This document shows, one piece after another, positions 8,578 through 17,326 of a DNA stretch of 64,000 nt. How positions within the stretch are numbered: the stretch's first letter is position 1; each line of letters starts with the position of its first letter. Under the pieces are notes generated by a model. It had not been told where the DNA came from, made no database searches, and worked only from the letters and a program-made list of their open reading frames with translations. Origin of the DNA: an uncultured SAR86 cluster bacterium (GTDB lineage: Bacteria > Pseudomonadota > Gammaproteobacteria > Magnimaribacterales > AG-339-G14); NCBI GenBank assembly GCA_902594855.1, contig CACJNS010000001.1, positions 689,335 to 753,334 on the forward strand, written 5' to 3'. The position numbers were made by a program, and so were the translations under genes.

Positions 8578-9786
8578 TTATAATTTGTATCCAGATTGAC
8601 CGTGGGAGGATAGGTCTAAACCTTCCTCTATTTGATCATCATCTACTCTTAAACCAAAGAATGATCTTAAGATCAAAGCAATTATCACTGTCATAATCGC
8701 AGTGAAAATTAAAACACTAATTGTGCCTGTAAGTTGAGTATTGAAAAAACTCATGACAGTCTGCCCTTCAGAAAGACCAACTCCTCCAAGATTTGAACCA
8801 ATTAGGAAAGGCAATAAAAGTATTCCCAAAGTTCCTCCAAGACCATGAACTGCAAAAACATCAAGTGAGTCATCAATTTTTAGGGCATTTTTAACAAATC
8901 CAACTGCAACGTAACAAAGGTAACCAGACACTAAACCAATAATGACCGCTCCAATAGGACCTACAAATCCTGATGCAGGTGTAATTGAAGCAAGACCTGC
9001 AATTGATCCTGTTACTATTCCAACCAAACTAGGTTTTCCGAATTTAATCCATTCTATAAACATCCATACCAAAGATGCTACAGAAGCAGAAATGTGAGTT
9101 ACAAGTATGGCCATCCCCGCATCTTGGTTTGCTGCGAGAGCGCTGCCACCGTTAAAGCCGAACCAACCAACCCATAACATACAAGCTCCCATCATAGTTA
9201 ATCCAGGATTATGAGGAGGTTTTATTTGATTAGGAAAACCCTCTCTAGGTCCTAATAAGAAAGCTAGAATCAGCGCCGTGGTTCCAGCAGTTAAGTGGAC
9301 CACCAAGCCTCCAGCAAAATCTAGAACTCCCATTTCCGCCAACCAGCCGCCACCCCATATCCAATGTGTTACGGGTGCATAAACAAATAAAATCCAAAGA
9401 AATGAGAAAGCTATTACAAAACTGAATTTAATTCTCTCAGGATAAGCTCCTACAATTAATGCTGGAGTAATAATTGCAAATGTCATTTGAAACATAAAAA
9501 ATGCAGATTCTGGAATATCTCCAGAAAGGCTATCTCTTGCCATATTCATTAAAAACATTTGACTTAAATCCCCAAAATAAGGAGATCCTTCGGAAAACGC
9601 TATGCTATATGCCGTAAACAACCATGCAAAAGAAGCCAAGCAAGCAATCGCAAAGCATTGCATTAATACCGATAGAATATTTTGAGACCTAACCAGACCG
9701 CCATAAAATAGTGCTAAACCTGGCATAGTCATGAACAAAACTAGTGCTGTGGACGTGAGAATCCACGCTGTATTTCCAGAATCCAT
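8578..9786 (-). CDS. amt: ammonium transporter Amt
   Basis: A 402-residue, 11-helix inner-membrane channel for NH4+/NH3. GLALFYGGLVRSQN near the N-terminus is the Amt signature. DFAGGLVVH gives the binding Asp and first pore His, and DVFAVHGLGG the second pore His. The start is fixed by GGGAGGA six bases upstream (9791-9797). It begins almost directly with helix 1, so the cleavable signal peptide found in E. coli and Pseudomonas Amt is missing. No glnK PII gene is adjacent. The C-terminal tail, where PII would regulate, is present (DDDQIEEGL). Confidence 0.93.
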   Translation of the reverse strand: MDSGNTAWILTSTALVLFMTMPGLALFYGGLVRSQNILSVLMQCFAIACLASFAWLFTAYSIAFSEGSPYFGDLSQMFLMNMARDSLSGDIPESAFFMFQMTFAIITPALIVGAYPERIKFSFVIAFSFLWILFVYAPVTHWIWGGGWLAEMGVLDFAGGLVVHLTAGTTALILAFLLGPREGFPNQIKPPHNPGLTMMGACMLWVGWFGFNGGSALAANQDAGMAILVTHISASVASLVWMFIEWIKFGKPSLVGIVTGSIAGLASITPASGFVGPIGAVIIGLVSGYLCYVAVGFVKNALKIDDSLDVFAVHGLGGTLGILLLPFLIGSNLGGVGLSEGQTVMSFFNTQLTGTISVLIFTAIMTVIIALILRSFFGLRVDDDQIEEGLDLSSHGQSGYKL

Positions 9787-9843
9787 TAATTCCTCCCAAT
9801 AAATTAAGGACTTTCATTATATTAGAAATAAAATAGTGCAAAT

Positions 9844-9860
9844 TGCTCTAAAAAAGAGCA
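9844..9860. promoter_or_regulatory. 17-bp dyad upstream of amt (candidate activator site)
   Basis: TGCTCT-AAAAA-AGAGCA is a perfect inverted repeat. On the amt strand a good -10 (TATAAT, 9816-9821) has no matching -35 at 16-18 bp. The dyad centre lies about 43 bp upstream of the predicted start, where class II activators bind. Its TGC-N11-GCA geometry resembles NtrC sites, but the core differs and no sigma54 promoter is visible. Confidence 0.35.
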
Positions 9861-9882
9861 TTTAATGTTTGAATAAAAACAT

Positions 9883-9911
9883 TAGACATTTCCTCTATCT
9901 TTCTCTAATCT
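9883..9911 (+). promoter_or_regulatory. candidate promoter of tRNA-Ala
   Basis: TAGACA at 9883-9888, a 17-bp spacer and TAATCT at 9906-9911. The predicted start is about 7 nt before the mature tRNA 5' end. The -35 is a good match and the -10 is weak. Confidence 0.35.
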
Positions 9912-9924
9912 ACTTCCTTCTTTT

Positions 9925-10000
9925 GGGGCCATAGCTCAGCTGGGAGAGCGCCTGCTTTGCACGCAGGAGGTCGGCGGTTCGATCCCGCCTGGCTCCACCA
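9925..10000 (+). tRNA. tRNA-Ala (TGC)
   Basis: A 76-nt cloverleaf. The acceptor GGGGCCA pairs with TGGCTCC (one G-T), the anticodon loop CTTTGCA carries TGC, the T arm is GCGGTTCGATCCCGC-like, and CCA is encoded. Like the tRNA-Ile at 2298 it is outside any rRNA operon. Confidence 0.96.
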
Positions 10001-10042
10001 AAAATACTTCAATTTTCCTCATTACAGATACATAATAAGTTT

Positions 10043-11944
10043 ATGAGAGAAATGCACTTACACGATTTAGTTATTAGAAATGGCAACATAGTTGATGGAT
10101 CCGGAAAAAAACCTTTTCTTGGTGATATTGCAATTGATGATGGAAAAATTACCAAAGTCGGTGAAGTCATTAACTCAGGCAAAAAAGAAATTGATGCTGA
10201 TGGAAACCTAGTTTCTCCTGGGTGGGTAGATATTCATACACACTACGATGGACAAGTTTGTTGGGATCCTTATTTAACTCCTTCGAGCTGGCATGGAGTA
10301 ACCACAGTTGTCATGGGCAATTGTGGAGTTGGGTTCGCACCCGTAAAACCCGGAGATGAAAATTTCCTTATTCAACTAATGGAGGGTGTAGAGGATATAC
10401 CAGGTACTGCACTGCATGAAGGGATTAATTGGGAGTGGGAAACTTTTCCTGAATTTCTAGATGCAATTGAAAGAAAAGAATTTGTAATGGATTTAGGATT
10501 TATGATTGGGCATGGACCGGTAAGAAGTTATGTGATGGGCTACGACAGATGTCAAAACCAAGTTGATGCATCTAAAGATGAAATCAACCAAATGTCAGAA
10601 ATTGTAGAAAAAGCTATCAATGCTGGCGCACTAGGATTCAGTACATCAAGAACTATCTTACATAGGGATGTTCATGGTGTTTATGTGCCTGGCACAGAAG
10701 CAAGCTCAGAAGAAATGAAAGAACTTGCTTTTGCAGTGGACCGTGCAGGTGAGGGTACTTTAGAAATTGTATCTGATTGGCTGGACCAAGAAATAGAAAT
10801 GTCATGGATGAAAGAATACGTTGAAAAGTCTGATTGCGGTTTAACTGTACTTCAAACAAACGGCGACTCCGTTAAAACAATTCTTTACTGCGAAGAACAA
10901 TTTCTTAAAGGCAAAAATGTTCGACCTCAGTTTCCTGGGAGAAACGTGGGACTTATGTTTGGTCTAGAAAGTTCTTTGCATCCATTTATAGGTCATCCTT
11001 CCTATAAAGAAATTTCTCATCTTCCTCTCAACGAGAGAATCTCAATCATGAGGGATCCTGCCTTTAAGCAAAAAATCTTAAATGAGTCGCCAAGCTTCAG
11101 AGAAGATTTGCAAAAAGCTGCTGAAGAACAAAAATCTAATAAGACCAAAGAAGAGATTAAAGCAGAAGCAGAAATAGGAAAAAAACTAATCTCTAATTAT
11201 GAAACTCAATTTATTTTAAGTGATCCCCCTAATTACGAACCAACAAGAGAAGATAGTATTGCTTATTTAGCTGAACAGAGAAATCAGTCAGAAGAAGAAG
11301 TTATTTACGACGAATTGATAAAAGATGACGGAAAAAGCTTGATTTACGCATGTTTCACTCCTTATGAAAATCATAAACTTAAGTTCGTTGAAACATTCTA
11401 TAAACTTAAATCATCTGTAGCTGGTGGAAGTGATGGAGGAGCTCATTGCGGTCTTATTTGTGACGCAAGCATGCCCACAACAAATTTATCTCATTGGGCA
11501 AGAGATAGATCAGCAGGCAATAAAATTCCTTTAGAGCTAATCATTAGAAAGCAGACAAAAGATACCGCTGAAACTTATGGACTATTTGATAGGGGAGAAA
11601 TCAAAACTGGAATGATTGCAGATATCAATATTATTGATTTTGAAAAATTAAATGTCTCTCTTCCAAAAATGATATTTGATCTTCCTAAAGGAGGGAAAAG
11701 GCTTGTTCAGGAATCCTTTGGTTATTTAGCAACTATTAAGAGTGGTGAGGTTGTTTATGAGAATGGTCAAGCAACCGGAACTCTCCCAGGTCAAGTCATA
11801 AGAGGTAAGCAAACATCGGAGGCCAAAGAGACGAAAGAAAAGATATCTTTTTATGATCGAACAGTTAGGTTATTCGTTGTCAAATTCCTAAGACTTGTTT
11901 GGGCTGCAAGAAACAAGCCTGTTAAAAGCACAGTCATCTCTTAG
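10043..11944 (+). CDS. N-acyl-D-amino-acid deacylase-like amidohydrolase
   Basis: A 633-residue metal-dependent hydrolase. DLVIRNGNIVDGSG near the start is the amidohydrolase composite beta domain; HTHYDGQ (His65, His67) is the D-aminoacylase metal motif, followed by GVTTVVMGNCGVGFAPVKPG, a family hallmark. GGSDGGAHCG near residue 470 supplies the catalytic Asp region. Members cleave N-acyl-D-amino acids or related cyclic amides in the cytoplasm; the true substrate is uncertain. ATG at 10043 is used, with 10052 as an alternative. The stop shares TTAG with the convergent peptidase gene. Confidence 0.85.
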   Translation: MREMHLHDLVIRNGNIVDGSGKKPFLGDIAIDDGKITKVGEVINSGKKEIDADGNLVSPGWVDIHTHYDGQVCWDPYLTPSSWHGVTTVVMGNCGVGFAPVKPGDENFLIQLMEGVEDIPGTALHEGINWEWETFPEFLDAIERKEFVMDLGFMIGHGPVRSYVMGYDRCQNQVDASKDEINQMSEIVEKAINAGALGFSTSRTILHRDVHGVYVPGTEASSEEMKELAFAVDRAGEGTLEIVSDWLDQEIEMSWMKEYVEKSDCGLTVLQTNGDSVKTILYCEEQFLKGKNVRPQFPGRNVGLMFGLESSLHPFIGHPSYKEISHLPLNERISIMRDPAFKQKILNESPSFREDLQKAAEEQKSNKTKEEIKAEAEIGKKLISNYETQFILSDPPNYEPTREDSIAYLAEQRNQSEEEVIYDELIKDDGKSLIYACFTPYENHKLKFVETFYKLKSSVAGGSDGGAHCGLICDASMPTTNLSHWARDRSAGNKIPLELIIRKQTKDTAETYGLFDRGEIKTGMIADINIIDFEKLNVSLPKMIFDLPKGGKRLVQESFGYLATIKSGEVVYENGQATGTLPGQVIRGKQTSEAKETKEKISFYDRTVRLFVVKFLRLVWAARNKPVKSTVIS

Positions 11945-14082
11945 TGTTCAATCGATAATTCTTCAAGGATATTTCTAGCTTCATCAAATTTCTCTAAAGT
12001 CCAAAGAAAGTACCTTGAATCTACAGATATCGTTCTTGCTTCTGGGATATATTTGTAGTCAGCGATAATAGTCTGAAGCATTCCGTCAAAGGCAAGACCA
12101 ACCAATTCACCTTTAGCGTTTAGCGTGGCTGACCCAGAATTGCCATTTGTAATATCAAGATCGCACAAAAAATTCACGGGAACAGAACCTAAGGATTCCA
12201 ACTCATATCTTCCATAATTTTTTTGAGAGATTAAATCCATTAGCTTATCTGGAGCATTAAAAGGCTCCTCTCCACTATGTTTTTTATTAATACCTTCTAA
12301 ACGCGTAAATGGACCATAGGTAATTCCGTCTTCTAGAGATACTCCCTTAACGTTACCAAAGGTAATTCTGAGGGTACCGTTAGCATCTGAGTACAATGAC
12401 TTTCCAATACTTTTGTAATATTTTCTTAACGATTTTATGAAAGTGGATTTGAGTCTTTGTTTTTCGCTTGCTTCAGACTTAGCAATGTTTTCATACTCCA
12501 TTTGCTCATCAAAAAGAATCCTTGCAATGTTAATGAAAGGATCTTCAATTGAATTGAGCTCATCTAGAGATAAGTCAATCAAGGAAAGTCTATCTTCAGC
12601 AGAATCCAATAATGATTTTTGTGAGTAGATATCTTCAACAATTTTTTTAGACTTTTTAAAGTCTGCATCTAGTTGAAAATAATTGTTAAATTGTGGCCTT
12701 CTTAAATTTCCGTCAAAAGTTCTATATTTTTCAAGTCGGTTAATAAAAATTTCTTTATCAACTCTTTTATCAAGACGATAATCAAGAGATTTAATTCCAT
12801 TCACAATATTTTCATGATCTCTCTCTTGGAAGCCAATTTCTCGCTGATCATTTGGTTTGATTCTTTCATAGGCGTATCTGTAAATTCTTTGAGCGGTAGA
12901 AATCATTCTTGAATTTCCATAATAATAATTAGGTAACTCTTCTGCCTTTTGATCATCAATCAAAGAAAGAAGTGAACCTAAAGACTCCTTTTCTTGTTTA
13001 GAGCCTTTTTCATTTAAATAATCTATGAAACCTAACCAATCAGAATTAGCTTTGTCTTGAACTTTGAATGACTCTGCACCATCTATTTGTCCTGATATTT
13101 TTTTATAATAATTCTCATAACCGCTAATTAATCCTCTATATTTTAAAGAAGAACCATCTTCATCTTTCGTAGAAGATCTCATTATGTCTATCCCAGACTT
13201 TAAAAAATTAACGAAACCTTTAAATCCTTCCTCAATATCAAATTCCACTTCGTTATACGTAAGCAACCTATTGGTTGTACCTGGATATCCGGCAACCATA
13301 ACAAAATCTCCTTCTTGAACTCCTTTTGCTGATATCTTTAAATAGTTCTTGGATTTATATGGTTTATTTTGTTTAGCAAATTCTTTGCTGCTACCATCTG
13401 GAGCCACATAAGCTCGCAACAAGGCAAAATCCCCTGTATGCCTTGGGAACATCCAATTATCTATCTCGCCGCCGTACTCACCTATCGAAGCAGGTGGAGC
13501 GTAGACCAATCGGACATCTCTTATTTTTAATCTTTTTTCTAATTGATAAGTTTCTCCGCTGAAAAATGATCTGACATTGCATCTTATTTCATCGCTTGTT
13601 TCGCATTCTTCAATGATGCTTTTTTTATTACTTTCAATTTTATTGTATCTATCAAGATCATCTTTAAGGTTTTCTGTTTGTCTTAACACAGCCTTGGTAA
13701 CATTGGTGATGCTTTGAGTGACATAAGCACTTGACCCAGGTGCAGAAGGTTTTTCCTCCGATTTTCTTCTGGCAACAAATCCGGTTTCAAATAAATTTTC
13801 CTTTTCGGAAGAGTTAAATTGTAAATATGACCCTTCGATACAATGGTAATTCGTTGCAATAAGACCTTCTGGAGAGACAAACGATGCAGAGCATCCACCA
13901 AGACTCACTATTGCATTAAGCGGGAAAGAAAATAAATCTGTTAGTTTATCTGCGTCTCCAGAGTATCCTGTTTTTTCTAACTCATTTTTTAAATTGCCCA
14001 TTTGAGAAGGTTCCCACATACCCTCAACAGCAAAGACATTAAGATTTAACAAAGCTAAAACAATCAGTAATTTAATCTTCAT
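11941..14082 (-). CDS. S46 family dipeptidyl peptidase (DPP7-like)
   Basis: A 713-residue secreted serine peptidase. A signal peptide spans about residues 1-18 and GMWEPSQM follows, as in S46 enzymes. His80 in TNYHC and Ser649 in NGNSGS fit the chymotrypsin-like triad. The residue 18 positions after the Ser is Gly667 (FDG); this matches the DPP7 type with hydrophobic P1 preference rather than the Arg of DPP11. It removes dipeptides from oligopeptide N-termini in the periplasm. The start overlaps the upstream oxidase stop by 4 bp, making it the last gene of an MFS-oxidase-peptidase operon. Confidence 0.88.
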   Translation of the reverse strand: MKIKLLIVLALLNLNVFAVEGMWEPSQMGNLKNELEKTGYSGDADKLTDLFSFPLNAIVSLGGCSASFVSPEGLIATNYHCIEGSYLQFNSSEKENLFETGFVARRKSEEKPSAPGSSAYVTQSITNVTKAVLRQTENLKDDLDRYNKIESNKKSIIEECETSDEIRCNVRSFFSGETYQLEKRLKIRDVRLVYAPPASIGEYGGEIDNWMFPRHTGDFALLRAYVAPDGSSKEFAKQNKPYKSKNYLKISAKGVQEGDFVMVAGYPGTTNRLLTYNEVEFDIEEGFKGFVNFLKSGIDIMRSSTKDEDGSSLKYRGLISGYENYYKKISGQIDGAESFKVQDKANSDWLGFIDYLNEKGSKQEKESLGSLLSLIDDQKAEELPNYYYGNSRMISTAQRIYRYAYERIKPNDQREIGFQERDHENIVNGIKSLDYRLDKRVDKEIFINRLEKYRTFDGNLRRPQFNNYFQLDADFKKSKKIVEDIYSQKSLLDSAEDRLSLIDLSLDELNSIEDPFINIARILFDEQMEYENIAKSEASEKQRLKSTFIKSLRKYYKSIGKSLYSDANGTLRITFGNVKGVSLEDGITYGPFTRLEGINKKHSGEEPFNAPDKLMDLISQKNYGRYELESLGSVPVNFLCDLDITNGNSGSATLNAKGELVGLAFDGMLQTIIADYKYIPEARTISVDSRYFLWTLEKFDEARNILEELSIEH

Positions 14083-15233
14083 TCTCCGGGCCTCCTCAAA
14101 AAAGATCTATTTAATTCATTAACATTTTTGACTCCTGTTAGGATCATGCTTTGCTCAACTTCATCTTTTAAAAGTTGTAACGCATATTTAGCACCTTTGT
14201 ATCCTCCAACTGATAGTCCATAAAGGTAAGGTCTACCCCCCATGCAAGCATTAGCTCCCATGGCGAGAGCTTTTATGACATGAATCCCTCTTCTGATGCC
14301 ACCATCAACTATAATCTCAATAGAGTCTCCAACAGCATCTCTAATTTCTTTCAACATTTCAAATGGCGCAGGACATCCATCCAGTTGTCTTCCTCCATGA
14401 TTTGAAATCATTATTGCTGAAGCACCAATATCCTTTGCCCGTTTAGCATCTTCTACAGATAAAATTCCTTTGACCGCAAAAGCCTTATCCCATTGACCTA
14501 TCATCCACTCTGCATCTTTCCAAGTAACGGTCCTATCAAACTGACTGTTCATAAAATCCATTACAGAAATATCGTTAGCAGCATCTTTCAACCTATGCTC
14601 AATATTAACCATTGATGGCGTGGGGGGATGAGTAAGATAATTCAATGTCCAATCAAATTTGCTGGCAATATTTAGGTAAGACTTCAGAGTTAATTTTGGT
14701 GGCACGGTCATGCCCGTGCGTAGATCTCTTTCTCGTCTGCCGTTAACAGGAACATCGATAGTCAAGCAGAGAGCATCGTAATTAGCAGCCTTACATCTTT
14801 CAATGTATTCGACTGAGATACTTCTATCCTTCAGAACGTAAATTTGAAAAACTTTAGGACCTTTAGATTTTTCTGCAACCTCTTCGATAGTAGTTGTTGA
14901 AAGGGTAGAGAGGCAAAAAATCGTACCCATATCACTTGCAGCATTTGCTGCTGCTATTTCACCTTCGTGATGAAATAATCTGTGATAGCCGGTGGGCGAG
15001 CATATGTATGGCCAATCAATCTGTGTCCCAAGAACTTTTGTTGAAGTATCAATTTTATCTACATCAACTAAATAATTCGGGATCACTTCGTATTGTTCAA
15101 AGGAATTCGTATTGTGTTTTATTGTCCATTCATCTCCTGCAGCACCATCAATGTAATGGAACATTGCTGCTGGCAATCTTTTTTCTGCAGCTTTTCTTAA
15201 ATCGCTAATGTTATGACAATCTTTTAATTTCAA
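14079..15233 (-). CDS. FMN-dependent alpha-hydroxyacid oxidase/dehydrogenase (LldD-like)
   Basis: A 384-residue TIM-barrel flavoenzyme of the L-lactate dehydrogenase/glycolate oxidase family. SNHGGRQLDG contains catalytic His279 and Arg282; IYVLKDR has the conserved Tyr132, and VDGGIRRG with GRPYLYGL binds the FMN phosphate. It oxidises an L-2-hydroxyacid to the 2-oxoacid, usually passing electrons to quinone. Which acid is used is not determined. The start overlaps the MFS gene by 4 bp and the stop overlaps the peptidase gene by 4 bp. Confidence 0.88.
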   Translation of the reverse strand: MKLKDCHNISDLRKAAEKRLPAAMFHYIDGAAGDEWTIKHNTNSFEQYEVIPNYLVDVDKIDTSTKVLGTQIDWPYICSPTGYHRLFHHEGEIAAANAASDMGTIFCLSTLSTTTIEEVAEKSKGPKVFQIYVLKDRSISVEYIERCKAANYDALCLTIDVPVNGRRERDLRTGMTVPPKLTLKSYLNIASKFDWTLNYLTHPPTPSMVNIEHRLKDAANDISVMDFMNSQFDRTVTWKDAEWMIGQWDKAFAVKGILSVEDAKRAKDIGASAIMISNHGGRQLDGCPAPFEMLKEIRDAVGDSIEIIVDGGIRRGIHVIKALAMGANACMGGRPYLYGLSVGGYKGAKYALQLLKDEVEQSMILTGVKNVNELNRSFLRRPGE

Positions 15234-16495
15234 TTGTTAAATTCTTCCAAAAGTCTTTTTCTATCTGATTCATAAATTTTGCCACCAAAATAATAGCAAG
15301 GTATAGCTAATCCAGCGATCAAGGAGAAAGTAACAAGCATTATTGTATATGGTTCAGCCACATCAAATGATCTCAAAAGATCAGTAAAGATTCCACCTCC
15401 TAAAGAGCCAAATGTAAGACCTATAAGGTTTAGGCATAAAATATAAAATGCTACTACAGTAGCTCTTATTTTTGGCGGCACAAGCTCCTGAACAGTTGAA
15501 AAGGTAGGGCCATAAAAACATCCTAGTTGGAAATAACCGATAACAACTCCCAGCCAAAAAATAAAAGTATTTGGTTCTACGAATCTATAAATTATTCCAA
15601 GAGGTAATAGCAACAGAGTGAGCCAAAAAAGAAACATTGGACGACCTTGATTGAAAGTTCTCAGCCACCAGTCGCTCATTAAACCACCAAACAAGTTTCC
15701 AGCAAGACCCGCAACCACACCAATGATCCCAGTTAGTTGAGCAATTTCTGATCTTTCGAAACCTCTTTCCTGAGCATACCAAAGTTGTTCAAAAACTGCT
15801 GCTCCCAGTGCTACATGATAAAGAACTCCTCCAGCTATGGTTAAGATTAATGCATTAGAAGAGGTCAAGGCTTGCCTTAAAGTAGAAACTATCTCTGAAA
15901 AAGAGAGATTAACCTCATCTGGATTATCGATAAGATGTTTTCTTGGGCGATCTTTAAAGAGAAATGCAATGATCCCCAAAACTGCTCCGATACCTCCTAA
16001 AATGTAAAAACAATTTCTCCATCCTAGAGGCTCACCAAGAAACCCTACTATAAGGAGACTTATCCCAACTCCGATAGGAACACCCATATAATAGACTCCG
16101 GCAGCAAAACCCATCCTATTTGCTGGAAAGCTATCTGAAAGCATGGACATGGATGTTGGCGTTAAGATTGATTCTCCGACTCCAATGAAGGCTCTAGGAA
16201 TGGCCATGCTTATAAATCCTTTAGCGGCACCTGTAAACGCGGTAAAAACACTCCACAGCAGAACCCCAAAACCAATTAATCTTGGTCTGTTGTACTTATC
16301 TGCCAGCGTTCCCATGAACAATCCCATGATTGAATAAAAAAAGACAAAAGCTAATCCAGTTAAAATACCGTACTGCCAATCAGTTAAGCCTAGGTCAGGA
16401 ACAATAAAATTTGCGAAGCTCGCAATAAGTTGACGGTCCACAAAATTTAAAAGATTCAGAAGCGTCAAAAAGAAAAGTAACCTATATGGATTCAT
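15230..16495 (-). CDS. MFS transporter (spinster-like)
   Basis: A 421-residue, 12-helix major facilitator. LNLLNFVDRQLI at the N-terminus and GTLADKYNRPRLI (the loop 2-3 motif A) are typical of the spinster-like group; AIPRAFIGVGES is helix 4. It begins the reverse-strand operon that continues into the hydroxyacid oxidase and S46 peptidase, so it may import a hydroxyacid or peptide-derived solute, though the family also contains exporters. GGGGG lies just upstream of the ATG as ribosome-binding site. Divergent from coaE across 64 bp. Confidence 0.85.
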   Translation of the reverse strand: MNPYRLLFFLTLLNLLNFVDRQLIASFANFIVPDLGLTDWQYGILTGLAFVFFYSIMGLFMGTLADKYNRPRLIGFGVLLWSVFTAFTGAAKGFISMAIPRAFIGVGESILTPTSMSMLSDSFPANRMGFAAGVYYMGVPIGVGISLLIVGFLGEPLGWRNCFYILGGIGAVLGIIAFLFKDRPRKHLIDNPDEVNLSFSEIVSTLRQALTSSNALILTIAGGVLYHVALGAAVFEQLWYAQERGFERSEIAQLTGIIGVVAGLAGNLFGGLMSDWWLRTFNQGRPMFLFWLTLLLLPLGIIYRFVEPNTFIFWLGVVIGYFQLGCFYGPTFSTVQELVPPKIRATVVAFYILCLNLIGLTFGSLGGGIFTDLLRSFDVAEPYTIMLVTFSLIAGLAIPCYYFGGKIYESDRKRLLEEFNN

Positions 16496-16530
16496 ATTCC
16501 CCCAGTTGAATTATTTATCCGATCATGGAA

Positions 16531-16536
16531 TATAAT
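16531..16536 (+). promoter_or_regulatory. -10 box of the coaE promoter
   Basis: A perfect TATAAT lies 23 bp before the coaE ATG. The best -35, TTGAAT, is 19 bp upstream, a long spacing. The leader would be about 17 nt with no ribosome-binding site. Confidence 0.45.
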
Positions 16537-16559
16537 CATTATCCAGAAAAATAATTTTT

Positions 16560-17156
16560 ATGATAGTAGTAGGTTTAACAGGAGGAATTGGATCAGGAAA
16601 ATCATCCGTCTCCGAAATCTTTGAGGACTTAGGAGTGAAAGTTGTGGACGCAGATGTAGCTTCTAGACAACCTGTGATGAAAGGACAACCAGCCTTAAAA
16701 AAAATCGCTGAAAAATTTGGATCAAATATTCTTACCTCTGAGGGAGAATTAGATAGAAGAAAGCTCAGAGAAATTATATTTAAAGAGAGTTCTGCAAAAG
16801 ACTGGTTAGAAAATCTACTTCATCCATTAATTCATCAAATACTCATCGATGATTTAGCAAGCGCGAGATCAAAATATGCGATTTTGGTATCTCCTTTGTT
16901 GTTTGAAACAAATCAAAAAGACCTTTGTTCAAAAACAATAGTTGTTGACACAAGCGAAGATAATCAAATCGATAGAACCACAAAAAGGGATAATGTTGAA
17001 GCCAGTCAGATTAAATCAATTATTGATTCTCAAATAGATAGAAAAAGCAGGAATGAGCTGGCAGATATTATTATTTCAAACGATGGATCTCTACAGGAAT
17101 TAGAAGAGAAAGTTAAAAAAATTCATCAAGATTTAGAAAAAGAAATTCTTAAATGA
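16560..17156 (+). CDS. coaE: dephospho-CoA kinase
   Basis: A 198-residue cytoplasmic P-loop kinase for the last step of coenzyme A synthesis, ATP-dependent phosphorylation of dephospho-CoA. GGIGSGKS at residues 8-15 is the Walker A loop; VVDADVASR follows near 29-37 and contains the substrate-binding Asp. Length is normal for the family. The stop overlaps the yacG start (ATGA). The pair coaE-yacG is a conserved gammaproteobacterial arrangement. Confidence 0.94.
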   Translation: MIVVGLTGGIGSGKSSVSEIFEDLGVKVVDADVASRQPVMKGQPALKKIAEKFGSNILTSEGELDRRKLREIIFKESSAKDWLENLLHPLIHQILIDDLASARSKYAILVSPLLFETNQKDLCSKTIVVDTSEDNQIDRTTKRDNVEASQIKSIIDSQIDRKSRNELADIIISNDGSLQELEEKVKKIHQDLEKEILK

Positions 17157-17326
17157 AAAAAAAATGTCCTCGATGCAGAAAAATGTACTCTGTGAAGAAA
17201 GATTCAAATCACAGACCTTTTTGCAGTGAGAAATGTCAGGCCATTGACTTAGGCGATTGGTTTTTTGAGAAACACAAGATTTCCCGACCCATAATAGATG
17301 AAGATGATCTTTCTATTGATCCATAA
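17153..17326 (+). CDS. yacG: YacG, zinc-ribbon DNA gyrase inhibitor
   Basis: A 57-residue protein starting KKKCPRCRK, with four cysteines at 5, 8, 24 and 28 in the CxxC-x15-CxxxC layout of YacG, followed by DLGDWFFEKHKI. YacG binds a single zinc and inhibits DNA gyrase by contacting GyrB. The start overlaps coaE by 4 bp and the last 14 bp overlap the convergent thiE-like gene. Easily missed because of its size; the cysteine pattern and position beside coaE make it secure. Confidence 0.93.
   Translation: MKKKCPRCRKMYSVKKDSNHRPFCSEKCQAIDLGDWFFEKHKISRPIIDEDDLSIDP

Noticed and set aside
9787-9924. sigma54/NtrC promoter for amt
   Set aside because: No GG-N10-GC element was found; only a TGC-N11-GCA dyad with a different core, so it is kept as an unnamed candidate site.
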